From NCBI GenBank assembly GCA_965153355.1, contig OZ231127.1:19220001-19284000 (forward strand): DNA of 64,000 bases, in the 5' to 3' direction. The translations under genes were made by a program, and so were the position numbers. The notes beneath the pieces were generated by a model that had not been told where the DNA came from, made no database searches, and was given only the letters and a program-made list of their open reading frames with translations. This stretch comes from Flaccisagitta enflata. Lineage: Eukaryota; Chaetognatha; Sagittoidea; Aphragmophora. This document shows, piece by piece, positions 1 through 41,152 of this stretch (within the stretch, counting starts at the first letter, position 1; each line of letters opens with the position of its first letter).

Positions 1-21
1 TGTTAGAGGAAAGATATATTT

Positions 22-477
22 TTGCCCAATTGTAAAAAGTACTTTGCCCCCGCCACATGGAAATTTCATCACGAAAAAATCATGGAGATTCTGAGAAGAG
101 TGAAATCACGATCGACTGCGATGAAGCGACTCGGCAACCAACGTTTCCGCTTCAAGCGTGATCCAGCCTTCAAAGAAAGAGTCTTCCGTGAAATCGAGAA
201 GTTCTACGAGACGGGAGTGGCGGTTGAGATTGACAACGTCGACGACGACGACGGCATTGAGAATGGTACTTGCCGCTTCATATTGTTGAATTTGCGTGGT
301 AAAACGCGGGTATGTCACGATGCGCGTGCGGCAACCGACGGGATCTCACTCAATGATTTGCTCGCCGGAGGTCCAAACTTAATGAACAGCTTGATGGGAT
401 ATCCTCATGTTATTATGGAAGATCGCTTTATGTGTGATATAGCATGCCTTCTTCCACCAGATCCGCGTCCATCCTGA
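22..477 (+). pseudogene. BEL/Pao reverse transcriptase fragment
   Basis: An open stretch of 151 codons matches the N-terminal part of Pao-type reverse transcriptase. A basic segment (FRFKRDPAFKERVFREIEKF) is followed by the palm segment LRGKTRVCHDARAA and TDGISLNDLLAGGPNLMNSL. The frame then breaks near 477, and the remaining RT (D.GLFRFFWF from about 478, then a cryptic continuation to about 800) is in other frames. The catalytic YVDD-type region is not intact. Confidence 0.75.
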
Positions 478-1198
478 CGACGCTGGTCTGTTCAGATTCT
501 TTTGGTTCAAAGACCGTACTTTACGAGAAGCCATTTTGAATCTGTTCTTAATCACATGTCTTCGGCAGCCAATCCAGCTCATTCGTCACGTCTTTCACCG
601 TCAGAAAGCATGCCGAAGCGATCCGGCCCAAATATCCCTTCAACGTCTACGATCTTATTAGCTTCGGCTTCTACGTCGCCGACGGATTTGAAGGTGGGGA
701 TTCGGTCGACGAAGCACTGCGGTGCTGAAGGATGCAGTGGCGGCGATGGCTGAAGGCGGGATGGATCTTGTGAAGTGGAAAAGTAATGCGCGGTAATTGA
801 TGGATGGAGATCCGACCGCAAGCACTCTATCTCAGATAAGCAAGACGTCATTTGCCAGCAAGGCCTTTCATGGCTTCCGGCGGAAGACGTCTTCATCTTT
901 ATCTGCGATTAGGAATTCAAAACTCTTAGAGCAAAAACACCTCGTCAATTGGTCTCCATGCAAGCTAAACTTTATGATCCATTGGGATTTTGGAGCCCTA
1001 GCGCAGATATCGACAGACGACATCTTCAACTCTGTCATCCACAGGAAGTGGGATGGGATTCGCCCTGAAGAGAGCGCGAGGAATCCTTCTTCCGTTTGCC
1101 ACTTCATCTTGGCCTCTTCTACAACAATACCGAATTGAACGCTGGTGGAATGGCGGTGTCGACAATAGTGACATTATGGAAATAACAATTGAGATCTT

Positions 1199-1585
1199 TT
1201 GCGACACGGCTCCAAAAGGCGGATATGGAGAAGCCGCATGTCGACGTCAAGTCAATCGAGATGGAGGTGTTCACATTTCGTTTTGAACATTGCCTCCAAA
1301 TCTCACGTCATTCCACTCAATCCAAAACGTGCTTCTCATCACAACAGCGCTCCACGCGTCGAGATTGTATCCGCAGAGAAAGCTGTGCAGCTCAAACGCC
1401 TCGGCCGAAGGATCATCGAATTGGACAATCTCGTCGCCAGATTTTGGTCTGATTCTGAATCTGCACTGAAGATGATTTGCAATCCGGCTAAACCGAGGCC
1501 TGTATTTTTCGCCAATCGCCTCTCCAAGATCCATAGCGGGTCTGATCCTCAACAGTGGCGCTGGGTTGATTCGGCAAATAACTAA
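1199..1585 (+). pseudogene. BEL/Pao RNase H fragment
   Basis: The frame contains VARFWSDSESALKMI, then FFANRLSKIHSGSDPQQWRW. This is the typical end of the Pao RNase H domain, where the nuclease Asp lies in the W-S/T-D-S motif and an NPxQW-type segment follows. It ends at a stop inside the segment that normally leads to the integrase zinc region. The stretch between the RT piece and this one (about 480-1200) is too broken to translate reliably. Confidence 0.7.
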
Positions 1586-1989
1586 GCGGACAATTGCAGC
1601 AGAGGCATCCAGGCCTATGAAGCCAAAAAATGGCGCCAATTCCATCACGGTCCTGCAATTTTGCGTCTTCCCGAAGATCAATGGCCAAAGACGAACATCG
1701 CGACGTGCCCTATTTCTGCACAAGTCGCCGCATTGTATGTGGCTGAAAGTGAAAAGAAACAAGTGGTTGACGTTGACATTTGCAGCAGCTGGGAAATGGA
1801 TGCACAAGCGGATCATCGGCATGGTTCACGCAGTCAAAGGTGGAGAGCGATCCAAGGGGGCGAAGACACGAGCAGCAAGGGATCTCCTTCCCAAACCGGA
1901 AGTGACGCAAGACGGCTTGGAGGAGGCGCGCAAACAATTTGTCATGTCAATGCAGCGGCATCATTATTCAGACGTCTTCGAACAATTGG

Positions 1990-3000
1990 AGTTGGGAAAA
2001 GTCTTTAAACCAGAGAGCCGTCATGACTTCATCATAAAAAATAAAGAGATGCGGAAATTGAATCCTTTCGTCGACGACGACGGTATCATTCGCGTCGGCA
2101 GTCGATTGGAAAACGCCGACATCGCACATGACGCTGCAAACCCTTTCATCCTGCTGCCAAAAGACGAGAATGTGAAATCATTGATTCGCCATTATCATCA
2201 ATGATTTTCACGTCATGCAAAGCATACATTGTGCCAATTACGCCAATTTGTGTGGATTACAAAGGTCTTCAGGCTGTCAAGAGCGCCGTCAACACGTTCT
2301 TCAGATGCCAGAAGAACTTTAAAAAGAACGCAAACCAGCAAATGGCCAATCTTCCATCAAATCGTGTCAATCCTGCGCCTGTCTTTGCAGAGACTGGATT
2401 GGATGTCATGGGTATTTTAGTAAAGATGAACGGGCGTGTTGATCATAAGGTGTGGATCGTGAGTATTCACCTGTTCTTTGTGTCACGCGCTCGTCCATGT
2501 GGAATTGCTTTTCAACATGTCAGCCGATGCGATGGTAAATGCAATCATCCGCTTTGCAGCAAGGCGCCCAGAATCCAAGCTAAGCCACATCAGATTGTGG
2601 GACGAATCTAGTAGGCGCTGGTTTCATTATCCTCAAGAAGGAGATAGGCTTGGAACTGCTCGTCAACTCCCGAATTGCAAAGGCGCGGCCTTCGGTGGGA
2701 TTTCATCACGCTTGTAACACCTCACTATGGGAGGGGTGTGGGAGAGAATCGTCGCTCTCTTTAAGCGCTATCTTGCTTTCCATCTCAACTGGCGCCCATC
2801 CTCCACGTCGACGCCTTCAACACTGCCGTTGTCGAAGTTGAAGGAATTCTCAACCGCCGTCCTCTAACAGCGCGTAGCGATGATCCAAATGACTCTGAGG
2901 CCCTCACACCGAATCATATCCTCAATCCATCGACATCCGGTCACGCCTGGATCTGGTGCAACAAGGTGTCAACTCTGACGCCGCACTTCGCGAAGATTCA
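1990..3000 (+). pseudogene. BEL/Pao integrase region, frameshifted
   Basis: Segments in three frames give the integrase zinc region (LNPFVDDDGIIRVGSRLEN, 2050-2115), the start of the DDE core (RVNPAPVFAETGLDVMG, then DHKVWIVSIH, 2365-2480), a continuation with FARRP-like sequence near 2550, a G-G-x-WERIVALFKR-like segment near 2725-2770, and ILNRRPLT followed by LTPNHILNPS near 2845-2930. The order is normal for Pao elements, and several frameshifts make it non-coding now. Confidence 0.75.
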
Positions 3001-3352
3001 CGAGGCGTGCTAACGCGTAGATGCATTTTTGAAGTCGTGAGTGGCTTCCAATATTTGTCGCTTCTTCACGCGCCAAGCAAATGGTCGAGATCTCATGAAA
3101 GACTTTGCGGTGGATGACATGGTCATCGCTATGGACTTAAATGCTACTGCCACACTGGAGTTTAGGATGTGTCATGGGCGTCGAGGGTTCAGCCCATGTC
3201 CGGAGGGCTCACATCCGGCACCAAGATGGAAAGATCGTGACGAAAGACCGCACGAAGCTCGTGCGGCTGGAATTGGACTCATAAAAACGTTAGTTTCAAG
3301 AGAGAAAGGCGTATGGGCCTGTCCATTAGTAACTATAGACATGAGTGATTGA

Positions 3353-5187
3353 GACTCTGACTTGTTATATTTACAGTTATTACACATTCATATTTGGTTC
3401 CTGATTATCCATGCCATCTTTCCTCTTGTCAATTATGTTGTCCATTTCCACTTATACATCAAACACTGATTCATTCGCTCTGTCTATATGTACATATTAT
3501 TGTGCCAAATCCGTTCTTACTATTATCAGTTCTGCTGAGCATTACTTGCAAGTTTCCGCTGACTTTACGCTATTCCATCTACAGTTGCTCAAGATCTTAA
3601 GCGCTATTGAGCTGGCATGTCCTGCTAGCAGTGCCTTTGAGGTAGAAGCCGACGGTCGACGTCGTACGTGATCCTGATCATCACTCTTCAACGACGGCCT
3701 TCGACTCGGCAGCTGACCTGCATCCAATGGCCGTCGTTCGCGGAGGAGGAGGCTGTCGCGTTGGCAGCCTTCACCGGCGACCTTCGCTCTGTCGTAGACG
3801 CAAAAATGGCGAATAAAAAGCTTGGCCAACAAGATGATGCGTTGCAAATCGGCCAACAGCCATCCAACGCCGTGTTGATCCCGCTGTCGCTTTTCTTCTT
3901 CCATTGGTGGTCATCAAAGATGGAGGTTCGAGGCGGATCTCGATCATCCGCCGCCGACGGACTTATCCACCACGGCGGCGCGCTATCATCATCGGATTTG
4001 CCCCCTCATCGCCGCTTTCACCTCTGCCTTTGATTCTCGCCGCCCAGCGCCTCGTGATTGCCGCCCACGGTGCTGCATCGGCCAACTTAGGCGTGGGGTT
4101 TAAGAGAGAGAGAGATCGGTCAATGATGGAGCAAGAGTGGAGGAGGAGGGGATGGAGACAGAGGAGGAGGTGTTAGTGAATGGGGAGGCGGTGGAGAAAG
4201 ACATTGACCCGGAAGGGACACTGCGACGTCGGAAGAGAAACACCAACGGATGCAGGCGCGTTGGTGGTATCGTATCAGTCCGGACGTCATATCTTCTCTT
4301 CAAAGAGTTTGAAAAACTTTCGTTATGCTGCAACAAACAAACTCTCATGCGCTCATCGGCTAATCAAACAGAGCTTTCTGGCTCGAGACTCTGGGAGCGC
4401 AAAATCCAAAGTAACAAAGAAGGAGGGAGCATGATAATGAGGTTCGTCGCATGGTCCAGGCGACGAAGAGGAAGAATGCGGCCCCGAAGCCTCCTGATGC
4501 AACTGCAAATTCATCTGCAGCAATTTCCGCTCGACGCTTTCCGCAACTCACCAGCGGTATTTGTAAAGTCTGACGCAGCCAGCAGCTACATTCAGTGCAC
4601 CACTCTACAGCATTGTAGGAAGTCGCTAATCGCGCTTCCCTGGATTGGTTCATCAAATCAGCAGGTTAATAGGGTCCTCGTGACGTCACTCCCTCACAAA
4701 CAGTCAAGAGATCATCGCCAAAAGACTCAAACGCCGCAACGTGTCGAGTCATCAAAATAAATTCCAAAAGCAAAGTGCCCTCTGCCGCCTCTCCACCCAG
4801 GCGCCCCTGCAGCAGTAATTTCAAAGGTTGAAGGAGTAGTTTCTGCTGTCTGTCGACGGCAACATGATAGCAACCCAGAAGTTGAATCAGGCGCCTAGGG
4901 CAGCGGCAGCAAAGGGGAAGAAGACTAAGAGAGCTGGGAAGTATATAAAGCAGCAACCAAGGGAGGTTCTACTTGCGGTGCTTCGGCGTCCGCTGTTAAA
5001 CCTCAAGTCTCTGGTCAGCAGACGGGAGCGTTTTCCTTTCACTCGCAGCCATCAAAAGCAGCGGCGGAAGCGAACTAGTTGGCGGTGCTTCAGCATCTGT
5101 TAAAGCTGGTGTAGCGCCCCGTCAGCAAACCGAGTCTGCCCAAGGTCTGCAAAGTGCAGAACCCGCCTCCCCTGTCGGATCCAGCCT
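3353..5187. other. No supported gene; possible decayed element sequence
   Basis: Several short overlapping ORFs exist on both strands (for example 4137-4760 +), but none has recognisable domains, introns or a believable start. Frame switches between basic, Ser/Ala-rich stretches suggest decayed coding sequence, perhaps a retroelement ORF downstream of the Pao pol. I cannot assign it. Confidence 0.4.
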
Positions 5188-6105
5188 TTGATCTGCGCAG
5201 GACACCACATCGCCGAGTCATTGCTACGAGAAGCCTCTTTACTGACCTCAAATGCTCCATTGGGGGTGGTGAAGAATTTAGCATCAAGGCTTCCAAAAGA
5301 CTTCTTCGCGTCGCCGCCGCGTCAACGAGTTGAAGCGGCTCGTCAAGTCTTAGACGAGAGGATTCGTCGCAACATCCAAAAGGAGAGAGACGATGCTCGT
5401 CGAGCGGCAATGGCTGCGGACAATGAGGTGGTCAAAGGCAATAAGCGAGTCGTGGAACTGGAGAAGCAGCTTGAAAAGGAGAAGCAGGCCTGTGCGATGA
5501 AGGCTAAGAAGAAAGAGGAAGCTGTGGAACGCGCAAAGGCGGCTATGGCCGTCGACTTCAAACTGCGTCCGCTGTGCGTCCTAAATTTCGACTGGCGCCG
5601 AATTGCGATGCAGCATCTCCACCTCCTGCACCTTCTCCAGCAGAAAAAGTCGGTCAGCAGATCCCGTCGCAAAAAGACGCTCCCAAGCCTGGGAATAAGA
5701 AAAATCGACCAGGCCTTGGAAAATTCAGACCGCCAGCTAAACGCTGACTGGTGCCACGCCCAGTTGCTGTTCAATTTAACTACCAATTTGGTAACATGGC
5801 GTGGAGATGCCACATTCGCTGAGGATCGTATTCCACCATCACATCCTCATCCCATCGGTGGACAGGCCGGCCGTCGGGCGCTACCCGGCGTGGGAATGAC
5901 GTCCCGCCCGGGCCTGGCGAAAAACGCCCGCGTAAGTATCATGGTTTGGGAAGGGTTGAGGTTGAGTTTTTGTGGTAAATTTGAATCTGTGTACGATAAG
6001 AACTTTACTAATCAATCTGCCCCTGTTCTTTCTCTTTCTTCTTCTTCCCTTCGGGGAGGATTCACTCAGACGGCTGCACCACCTGCGCTGACATGTGGCT
6101 CATGA
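5188..6105 (+). CDS. Doubtful ORF with a coiled-coil segment
   Basis: A 305-codon ORF whose middle part (roughly residues 60-125) is a charged, Lys/Glu/Arg/Ala-rich heptad-like region typical of a coiled coil (for example VVELEKQLEKEKQACAMKAK). The flanking parts look non-coding, and the C-terminal third is low in protein-like features. The reading frame next to it is also basic and proline-rich downstream, hinting at a frameshifted relic. It could be a gag-like or accessory ORF of the preceding retroelement. No family is recognised, and it may not be a gene. Confidence 0.2.
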   Translation: MICAGHHIAESLLREASLLTSNAPLGVVKNLASRLPKDFFASPPRQRVEAARQVLDERIRRNIQKERDDARRAAMAADNEVVKGNKRVVELEKQLEKEKQACAMKAKKKEEAVERAKAAMAVDFKLRPLCVLNFDWRRIAMQHLHLLHLLQQKKSVSRSRRKKTLPSLGIRKIDQALENSDRQLNADWCHAQLLFNLTTNLVTWRGDATFAEDRIPPSHPHPIGGQAGRRALPGVGMTSRPGLAKNARVSIMVWEGLRLSFCGKFESVYDKNFTNQSAPVLSLSSSSLRGGFTQTAAPPALTCGS

Positions 6106-8686
6106 CGACATCATTCATCGCCGCCTGACGAGGTTGACGAAGTGTTGAGCTGAATGACCCGCCTGCCTGTAATTGAGAAGGCGCAGGTGATGTGGTCGTT
6201 CCATGATGCTTACTAATTTTCTTTTATTTAACAGATTCGTTTTTATTATATAGTTAGTAATTTATTAATTTTGTCTTGTTTTGTTTGGTTCTTTGGAACA
6301 TGTACATTTTTGTTGTGTTTGTTTTAGACATGGTCTTTTTAGTCATTATTACGAATACTTTCGTATGACATGTTTTAGTAGTATGCCCCTACTCATTATT
6401 TTCCACTCTCAAGTCAAATCCCAGGCTTGAGTGCTCAAGGCCGTTCCTTCCCCCTTTCCCTAACTTTTACAGAACGGGTGCCTCAACCTCCTCGTCGCCG
6501 CCTCGTCTCCATCCGCGTCATCGTGATCGTTGAAAATTTGCTGATGGTGGATCCTTTCGGACGGGAATCATCATTCGTGCAGTCGTCGATCTGTTGATAG
6601 TTAGGGTGGGGATGTAAGAGGCGGTGGACGGGGGGGGAGGGGCGGGGGCTGTATCTATGTAAATTTTTTTTAAGGAAGGTAGTATCGGTTTTTTAGTAGG
6701 GTTTCCCCGACTGGAAACTAGATGTCGGATTTTTGAAATTCGTGAAATTCCAAAAATGGGGCAGAATGTTAGAAATGTATGTCCGTCCGTTTCTTAGGTA
6801 TGTGTGCTTTTGTCTCTTTTGCGTGCTTTTGGCTTTTTCTCTTTCTCTACTATTCAATGCCCGCGTCTTTTGTTTCTTGCCATTTTTTATATTGAACGCT
6901 AGATGGGTAACCATATGGTTGCGCCTTGATTTTGTGCCATTTGTTTTTACTACGTAGGCAAATATACGTAACTCGTCCTTCGTATCATCCAATTTTTGGA
7001 TTGATTGATTTTATTTATTTACGGCATTGCTTCTTAAAGTGATTGATTGATTTTTCGTGATCGATTGAATGCGCCCTTGGAATTCACTAATTTCAATAAT
7101 CTCTCATCTTTTTATTGCAGATAAACTGAACGGACAATTAACGTTAGTTTGACTTCGACAGACTGTGGGTTGAAACCAACGAAAGTGGGCCTAAAAGTAA
7201 GTTTTATAGACGCGTCTTTGCTTTTATTAACGTTGTTTTTTATCTTGTTTCCGGTCTGTTATTTTTGTCTTTTGCCCTTTTGCATTTTTATTGCCGGATT
7301 TTAGTATGGTTTTTACCGCTTGCCCGATCAGCTTGCTATAGGGATGATATGGATGAATTTAATGGGATGGGCCGGGGCAGGGGCAGGTATTATCAGGTGG
7401 CATGGGCTCTGAAGAAGATGAACATGTTGTCATGTGCTGTTTCTGTCCTTTATTGTGTCCTATCTCGATTTCATGTTATCTTTTGCGTTTGCTGATCACA
7501 ATTAACGCCCACTTTCCCTTTCATTTTTCCCCCTCTCTTCAGTTGTTGAAATTTTTATGGAATAAACGAGACGATCGCCTTCCTATTTTCCAATCGGCCA
7601 ACTTTCTTTCACCACAAGTCGTCAGTCAGATAGACGCTCATAGACAGTGCCAGTTGAAACTCGTGGGCGTAATTTATATCCGGCCTTGTTCTCCTGTTCT
7701 CTCTGTGTCAGTTATCGTGTAAATGACGGTTACAATGTATATTTCTCCGAACAGTTTATCCAATAAGGCGAGAAAAAGAAATCAAAGTATGATGGGAATG
7801 GGAGAAAAACAACAAACAGTAACTGTTCACCTTTGTAAGTGTTCACCTTTGACATCGCTGACCCAGTAAAAACTTTGACGTCGTTGATGCTGTAGTCAAG
7901 TTTGCAATGACTGTCTCAAAGAAACAAAAATGGAATTCAACAATAAAAACTTCAGCATAACGATAACGATCGCTCGCAACCGCTTGTGACGTCATCACCG
8001 CGAGGCAAATCGCAACATTCCGCAACCTAATAAACGATATACGCTAATACTTTCATGTTCAAAGTGACTTACGCACGAGAAAATATCGATTATTGACGCA
8101 TGCAATTGCAACAACGGTGATTTCTTTTGCGTGGGGATGGCGCCGATGCATCGATTTTGCCGCAAGTGCAAAGGCATTAACTTCGTTGGGCTGATCGTCA
8201 ACATCTAACTTTTTTCTAAGCCGATTCATCGCTCGTCATATGTAAGCTGATTCATCGACCAAAACAGACGAAAAAGATAACTAAGAGCGAGGTTATAGAA
8301 TATGAAGCAGCTGTCGCATTAGCAAAACATCTACAGCAGCGAGGGATAGATCCACTTCCAAGCAACCACTTAGTAAGGCTTTGGTTGGTACACAAAGCGA
8401 GAAAAAGGGAAACGTACGTCATTAACTACGTCATTAACGTCATTAACTACGTCATCATTCGCTTTTGATAATTCGACGCTCGTTTCTTTTTCTACATTTG
8501 ATCGGAGGAGAAAAAAAGACGCTTGGAGTTGGAGTCGATTGAACAATCAAAAAAAAAATCACTGTGGATATCTTCCCGACTTTTTTTTCTTTCCTTGTCC
8601 TTATCGTTGCCGTCGTCGTCGTCGTCGTCTCGATTTCTTTTAGATACCGTGTACAAGTTTCCCCCATTGATAAACAACGATAAAGG
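6106..8686. other. Intergenic, no gene seen
   Basis: AT-rich sequence with a G-run near 6628-6650, short simple repeats and no ORF with domain content. A sequence beginning TGTAAGAGGCGG after a purine-rich stretch (about 6605-6625) could be the start of an LTR, but no second copy exists in the window to confirm it. The 5' untranslated region and promoter of the SOCS-box gene should lie near the 3' end of this stretch. I see no clear TATA box there. Confidence 0.4.
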
Positions 8687-11731
<3,045 letters not shown>

Positions 11732-11763
11732 GATATGAGGGAGAGAGCAGGGGAAAAAGAATG

Positions 11764-11795
11764 TGCGTGTATGTGTGTGTGTGACACTTTGTAAC

Positions 11796-11879
<84 letters not shown>

Positions 11880-11956
11880 AGTGTGTGTGTGTCTGTGTGT
11901 GTGACTGTGTGAATGTGTCTGCGTGTGTGTGTGTGTGGCCTTGCGTGCGTGTGTTT
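11764..11956 (+). repeat. (GT)n microsatellite in the 3' UTR region
   Basis: An imperfect GT array starts about 35 bases after the stop of the SOCS-box gene and would be transcribed if the 3' UTR extends past it. Confidence 0.95.
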
Positions 11957-12155
11957 GAGTGTAAATTCGTTCGTGTGCATCGGATTCTTGAAAACAAAAC
12001 ATTCACGTTGACTCACTTTAACAGTAAGACATATTTTAGGAGTCTTTATGAGAAAAATCTATTGGTCAAAGAAAATACACAGCATACTGTCCCACTGAGC
12101 AACCTTGTCTGCCTTTTTTGAATGGTTTTGACAAGCTTAAAAATCATCTTATAAA

Positions 12156-12412
12156 GGGGCGTCTCTAGTCACAAACAATCGCATTATTAATGGGCCACTC
12201 GGTCGCTCGCTACCTTCGTTTTCTCGCACCGCTCACTCGCTCCGCAGCTCTTCGCTCGCTCACTCACTTTGCTCGCTCACTCACTTCGCTCGCTCACTCA
12301 CTTCGCTCACTCCCTCGTGGGACAGTTAGAATTCTTGAATATGTGTTCACGCTGACAACATGTTTCACAGGAACAAACGCGTTTTTGGTCGTCAGTAGAC
12401 ACACGCCCTGAG
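12156..12412 (+). mobile_element. MITE-like element, GGGCGTGTTTCTA family, copy 1
   Basis: Begins GGGCGTCTCTAGTC and ends ACACACGCCC, so its ends are inverted copies. The interior is AATCGCATT, then GGGCCACTCGGTCGCTCGC, then imperfect CTCACTCACTTCG units, then ATTCTTGAATATGTGTTCA and AACAAACGCGTTTTTGG. The same order recurs at 25117-25378, and part of it inverted at 22985-23056. Confidence 0.7.
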
Positions 12413-12806
12413 TCGGTCTGATTGTGGGTTAATTATTCGCTGATGATTTATGATTTATGAAACCGTTGAACTTGAAGGTTCTCAATTCGGAATTCTCAAT
12501 TCCGAATGTGCTGCGATTTGTTTAAATCGAGGTAGTTTTTTTTTTCCCGTATTGATCATACAATAATTTGATCAACATTTTTTTCTACTTTTTAAGCCAA
12601 TTGTCTGGCTTCTACAACTGAGTCTTTTAGCCGTAGCTTTGTTTTTTATTCATTTATTTCAAATCCTTTCTTGCGCTTTTTGTGTAGGAATAATTTACAC
12701 CCTGTTTGCTTTTACACGTTTGTATTCCTTTTTATTTCCAATTCATGTCCATATATTTTTCTCGTTCTTTCTTTCTCTCATTCATATATTCTTGCGCTTC
12801 TTCTTA

Positions 12807-12852
<46 letters not shown>

Positions 12853-13146
12853 ATTATTCTTTGACTTTTCTTAAATGAATTTTTACCTGTAAAATGGCAC
12901 ATTTTTTCATTGTTAGGTTGGTTGTTTGGTTTTTCCCTCGAGAGAGAGAGAGAGAGAAACCGCCAAAACGGACATCAGCAGTCAACAGTTACTTTTCGAG
13001 GTTCGGACGTTCACTTATTTGGAACCAAAATCGAGCGCTTACATGTATTCAATGAATGAATCATTAGTTGATCGTTAATTGATTCACAATCGAGAATAAT
13101 CTATGATTGACTGATGAGGAAATAAACAGTCACAATCTGCTACATC
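12413..13146. other. 5' flank of GUCY1B1, no other gene
   Basis: AT-rich with a (TC)n tract at 12813-12856 and a (GA)n tract near 12941-12957. This should contain the GUCY1B1 promoter and 5' UTR. No convincing TATA box or other element is visible. Confidence 0.4.
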
Positions 13147-39370
<26,224 letters not shown>

Positions 39371-40582
39371 AGACACTTCACTCGTCCAACTAGATCTAAC
39401 AGGATCGAAAAGACGATCAACCAACTCGCGCTATGAATAACTTGGAATTTGATAGTCGTGTGTGTTTACACAGACAAGACTGAGCTGAGTGACTTAATAC
39501 TCGCACTAATCCACTGCCCGAAATGCCGATGTAGTTGCGAACAGGGCATGAAATCCAGCGATAAGTAATGCTGATTACTGACAATTTCTTAGGCTGGCCC
39601 CTGTCAGGCGTGCTTTCTATGTAGTAGCGGGTAGCGCCGCCACTCGTAATGATATGGGCGCCTCTCGTAAGATCAAAGAAGAAGAAAAAAAAAAAAAAAA
39701 AAGAGAAAGAGGAAGAAGAAGAAAAAAAGATAGTGAATAAGATAGAGAAAACAATCGGAAATAAGGTTAATAGCATCTTCTTCCATCCCGGCCCGTTTCA
39801 CTTGCTCAGTATTTGACTCTTTACTCCCTTCGGCTTCTGTTTCACTTGCTCAGTATTTGACTCTTTACTCCCCTCAGCTTCTATGACTATTGAAGATTCT
39901 CCAGACTTTCATTCTTACCCAACACCAATAGTTTCTGGGCGGGATAGATCCCCCACCGTCTAAAAATGCCCCCAGAAGGTAATCCGGAAGGTTTCTGATA
40001 TTTGCTCACCAGCTGCCACCATGCACTAAAAATTTTTTTTTTTTTTTTTTTTTTTTTGCACTAAAAAGATGTTGCCCGATGGAGAACTTTGATCTTCTAA
40101 ATTTGTCTAAAATTGAGACTCAGAACAATCTTCATCAACGTTCTTTAATGTGATGCGATCAAACCGATCTTAACAATCAAGGATTTTTATTCGGTATCTT
40201 AGAGATGCAACACACAACAAAGTTGGGTGATGATGAATCTGAGACGACGTTACATTGTAATAAATACTGAGAGAAGTCTTGCTACTGCAATATGCAAATC
40301 AGATCCTCATATCACTTTTGAGATATGGAGGGACCATGGTCATATTGTCACTCAAGGTATGGCAAATGCATCTTTGTTTGGGCATATTCTTGTCAGTGCG
40401 CGGTTTGGAACAACTTGATTGCATTTTTTAAGAACCGTTACAAATAGTCCAGTAGCTATGTAGAAAACTCGTATTCTATATTTCACCGCTCACGGTAACT
40501 AGCCTTTATGACAAGAATATGATAGACAAGTCGGAATATTCAAAGTGAAAATCATAAGCTACTCGGAGGGAAAGAAGAACAA
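39371..40582. other. Intergenic, downstream of GUCY1B1
   Basis: An A-rich run near 39687-39705, a T-run near 40031-40060 and a local duplication of TTTCACTTGCTCAGTATTTG (39797 and 39840). No gene is seen. No AATAAA stands close after the GUCY1B1 stop. Confidence 0.5.
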
Positions 40583-41152
40583 GTCATCCAAGGATTGCAC
40601 ATGGTCAGCGGTACCCGATGCCCTGCTTGGAGTGATCAACTGAAGAGGTGGAGTGAGAGCAGGGCAGCGGCCTTAAAGGGCCGATGTCCTGTAGGACACA
40701 GGGGTGAATTTCCTTACGTCCTGAGAAGGCATATTTCAGGCCTTAAAGGCAATTTTTCATGATATTCAATGGGAGCTATGTATTTTCTACAATTTATTGT
40801 CAATATTCTATGTTATTCAATGGGAATTTCTTTTTTTTTTGTAAATTTTCCATGTTATCCAATTGATTTGTTGCATTTTTTCTATATTTTTTGTTAATTT
40901 TCCATGTTATTCAATGGAAAATATACATTTTTCTATTGTTTGTAAATTTTCCAGGTTATTCAACGGGAAGTTTGCAAGTTGTCATTTTACCATGTTATTC
41001 AATGGGAAGTTTGCATTTTGACATCTTCCCATATTATTCAATGGAAATTTGAGAATTGAGAAGATTCAGGGGGGGGGACGTACGTACGAACAGTCGTAAG
41101 GAAATTCACCCCTGTGTCCTACAGGACATCGGCCCTTTGGGGCCGCTGCCCA
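40583..41152. mobile_element. Family 2 element (GGCCC-hairpin ends), copy A
   Basis: The left end is AGTCATCCAAGGATTGCACA, then AGGGCAGCGGCC, AAGGGCCGATGTCCTGTAGG and ACAGGGGTGAATTTCCTTAC. The right end, from about 41080, is the inverse of the inner part and ends CTGCCCAAAAAGC. The core has units of the type TTTTCCATGTTATTCAATGG. Confidence 0.8.

Larger units (their letters stand above)
1..3352 (+). mobile_element. Degenerate BEL/Pao-type LTR retrotransposon (pol region)
   Basis: Short ORFs in shifting + frames read, in order, as reverse transcriptase, RNase H, a zinc-binding H2C2-like region, integrase and the C-terminal integrase-associated domain of BEL/Pao pol polyproteins. Recognisable pieces are the RT segment near 290-380, an RNase H piece with WSDSESALKM near 1440, the motif DDDGIIRVGSRLEN near 2075-2115, RVNPAPVFAETGLDVMG near 2365-2410 and ILNRRPLTA near 2850. 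The frame changes many times and stops are frequent, so this is a dead copy. The 5' end (gag, protease, 5' LTR) lies outside the window and no certain 3' LTR was found. The family call is firm; the exact ends are not. Confidence 0.85.

Noticed and set aside
6605-7200. 3' LTR of the BEL/Pao relic
   Set aside because: A purine tract followed by TGT is present, but it lies 3 kb beyond the pol end and no matching second LTR is in the window.
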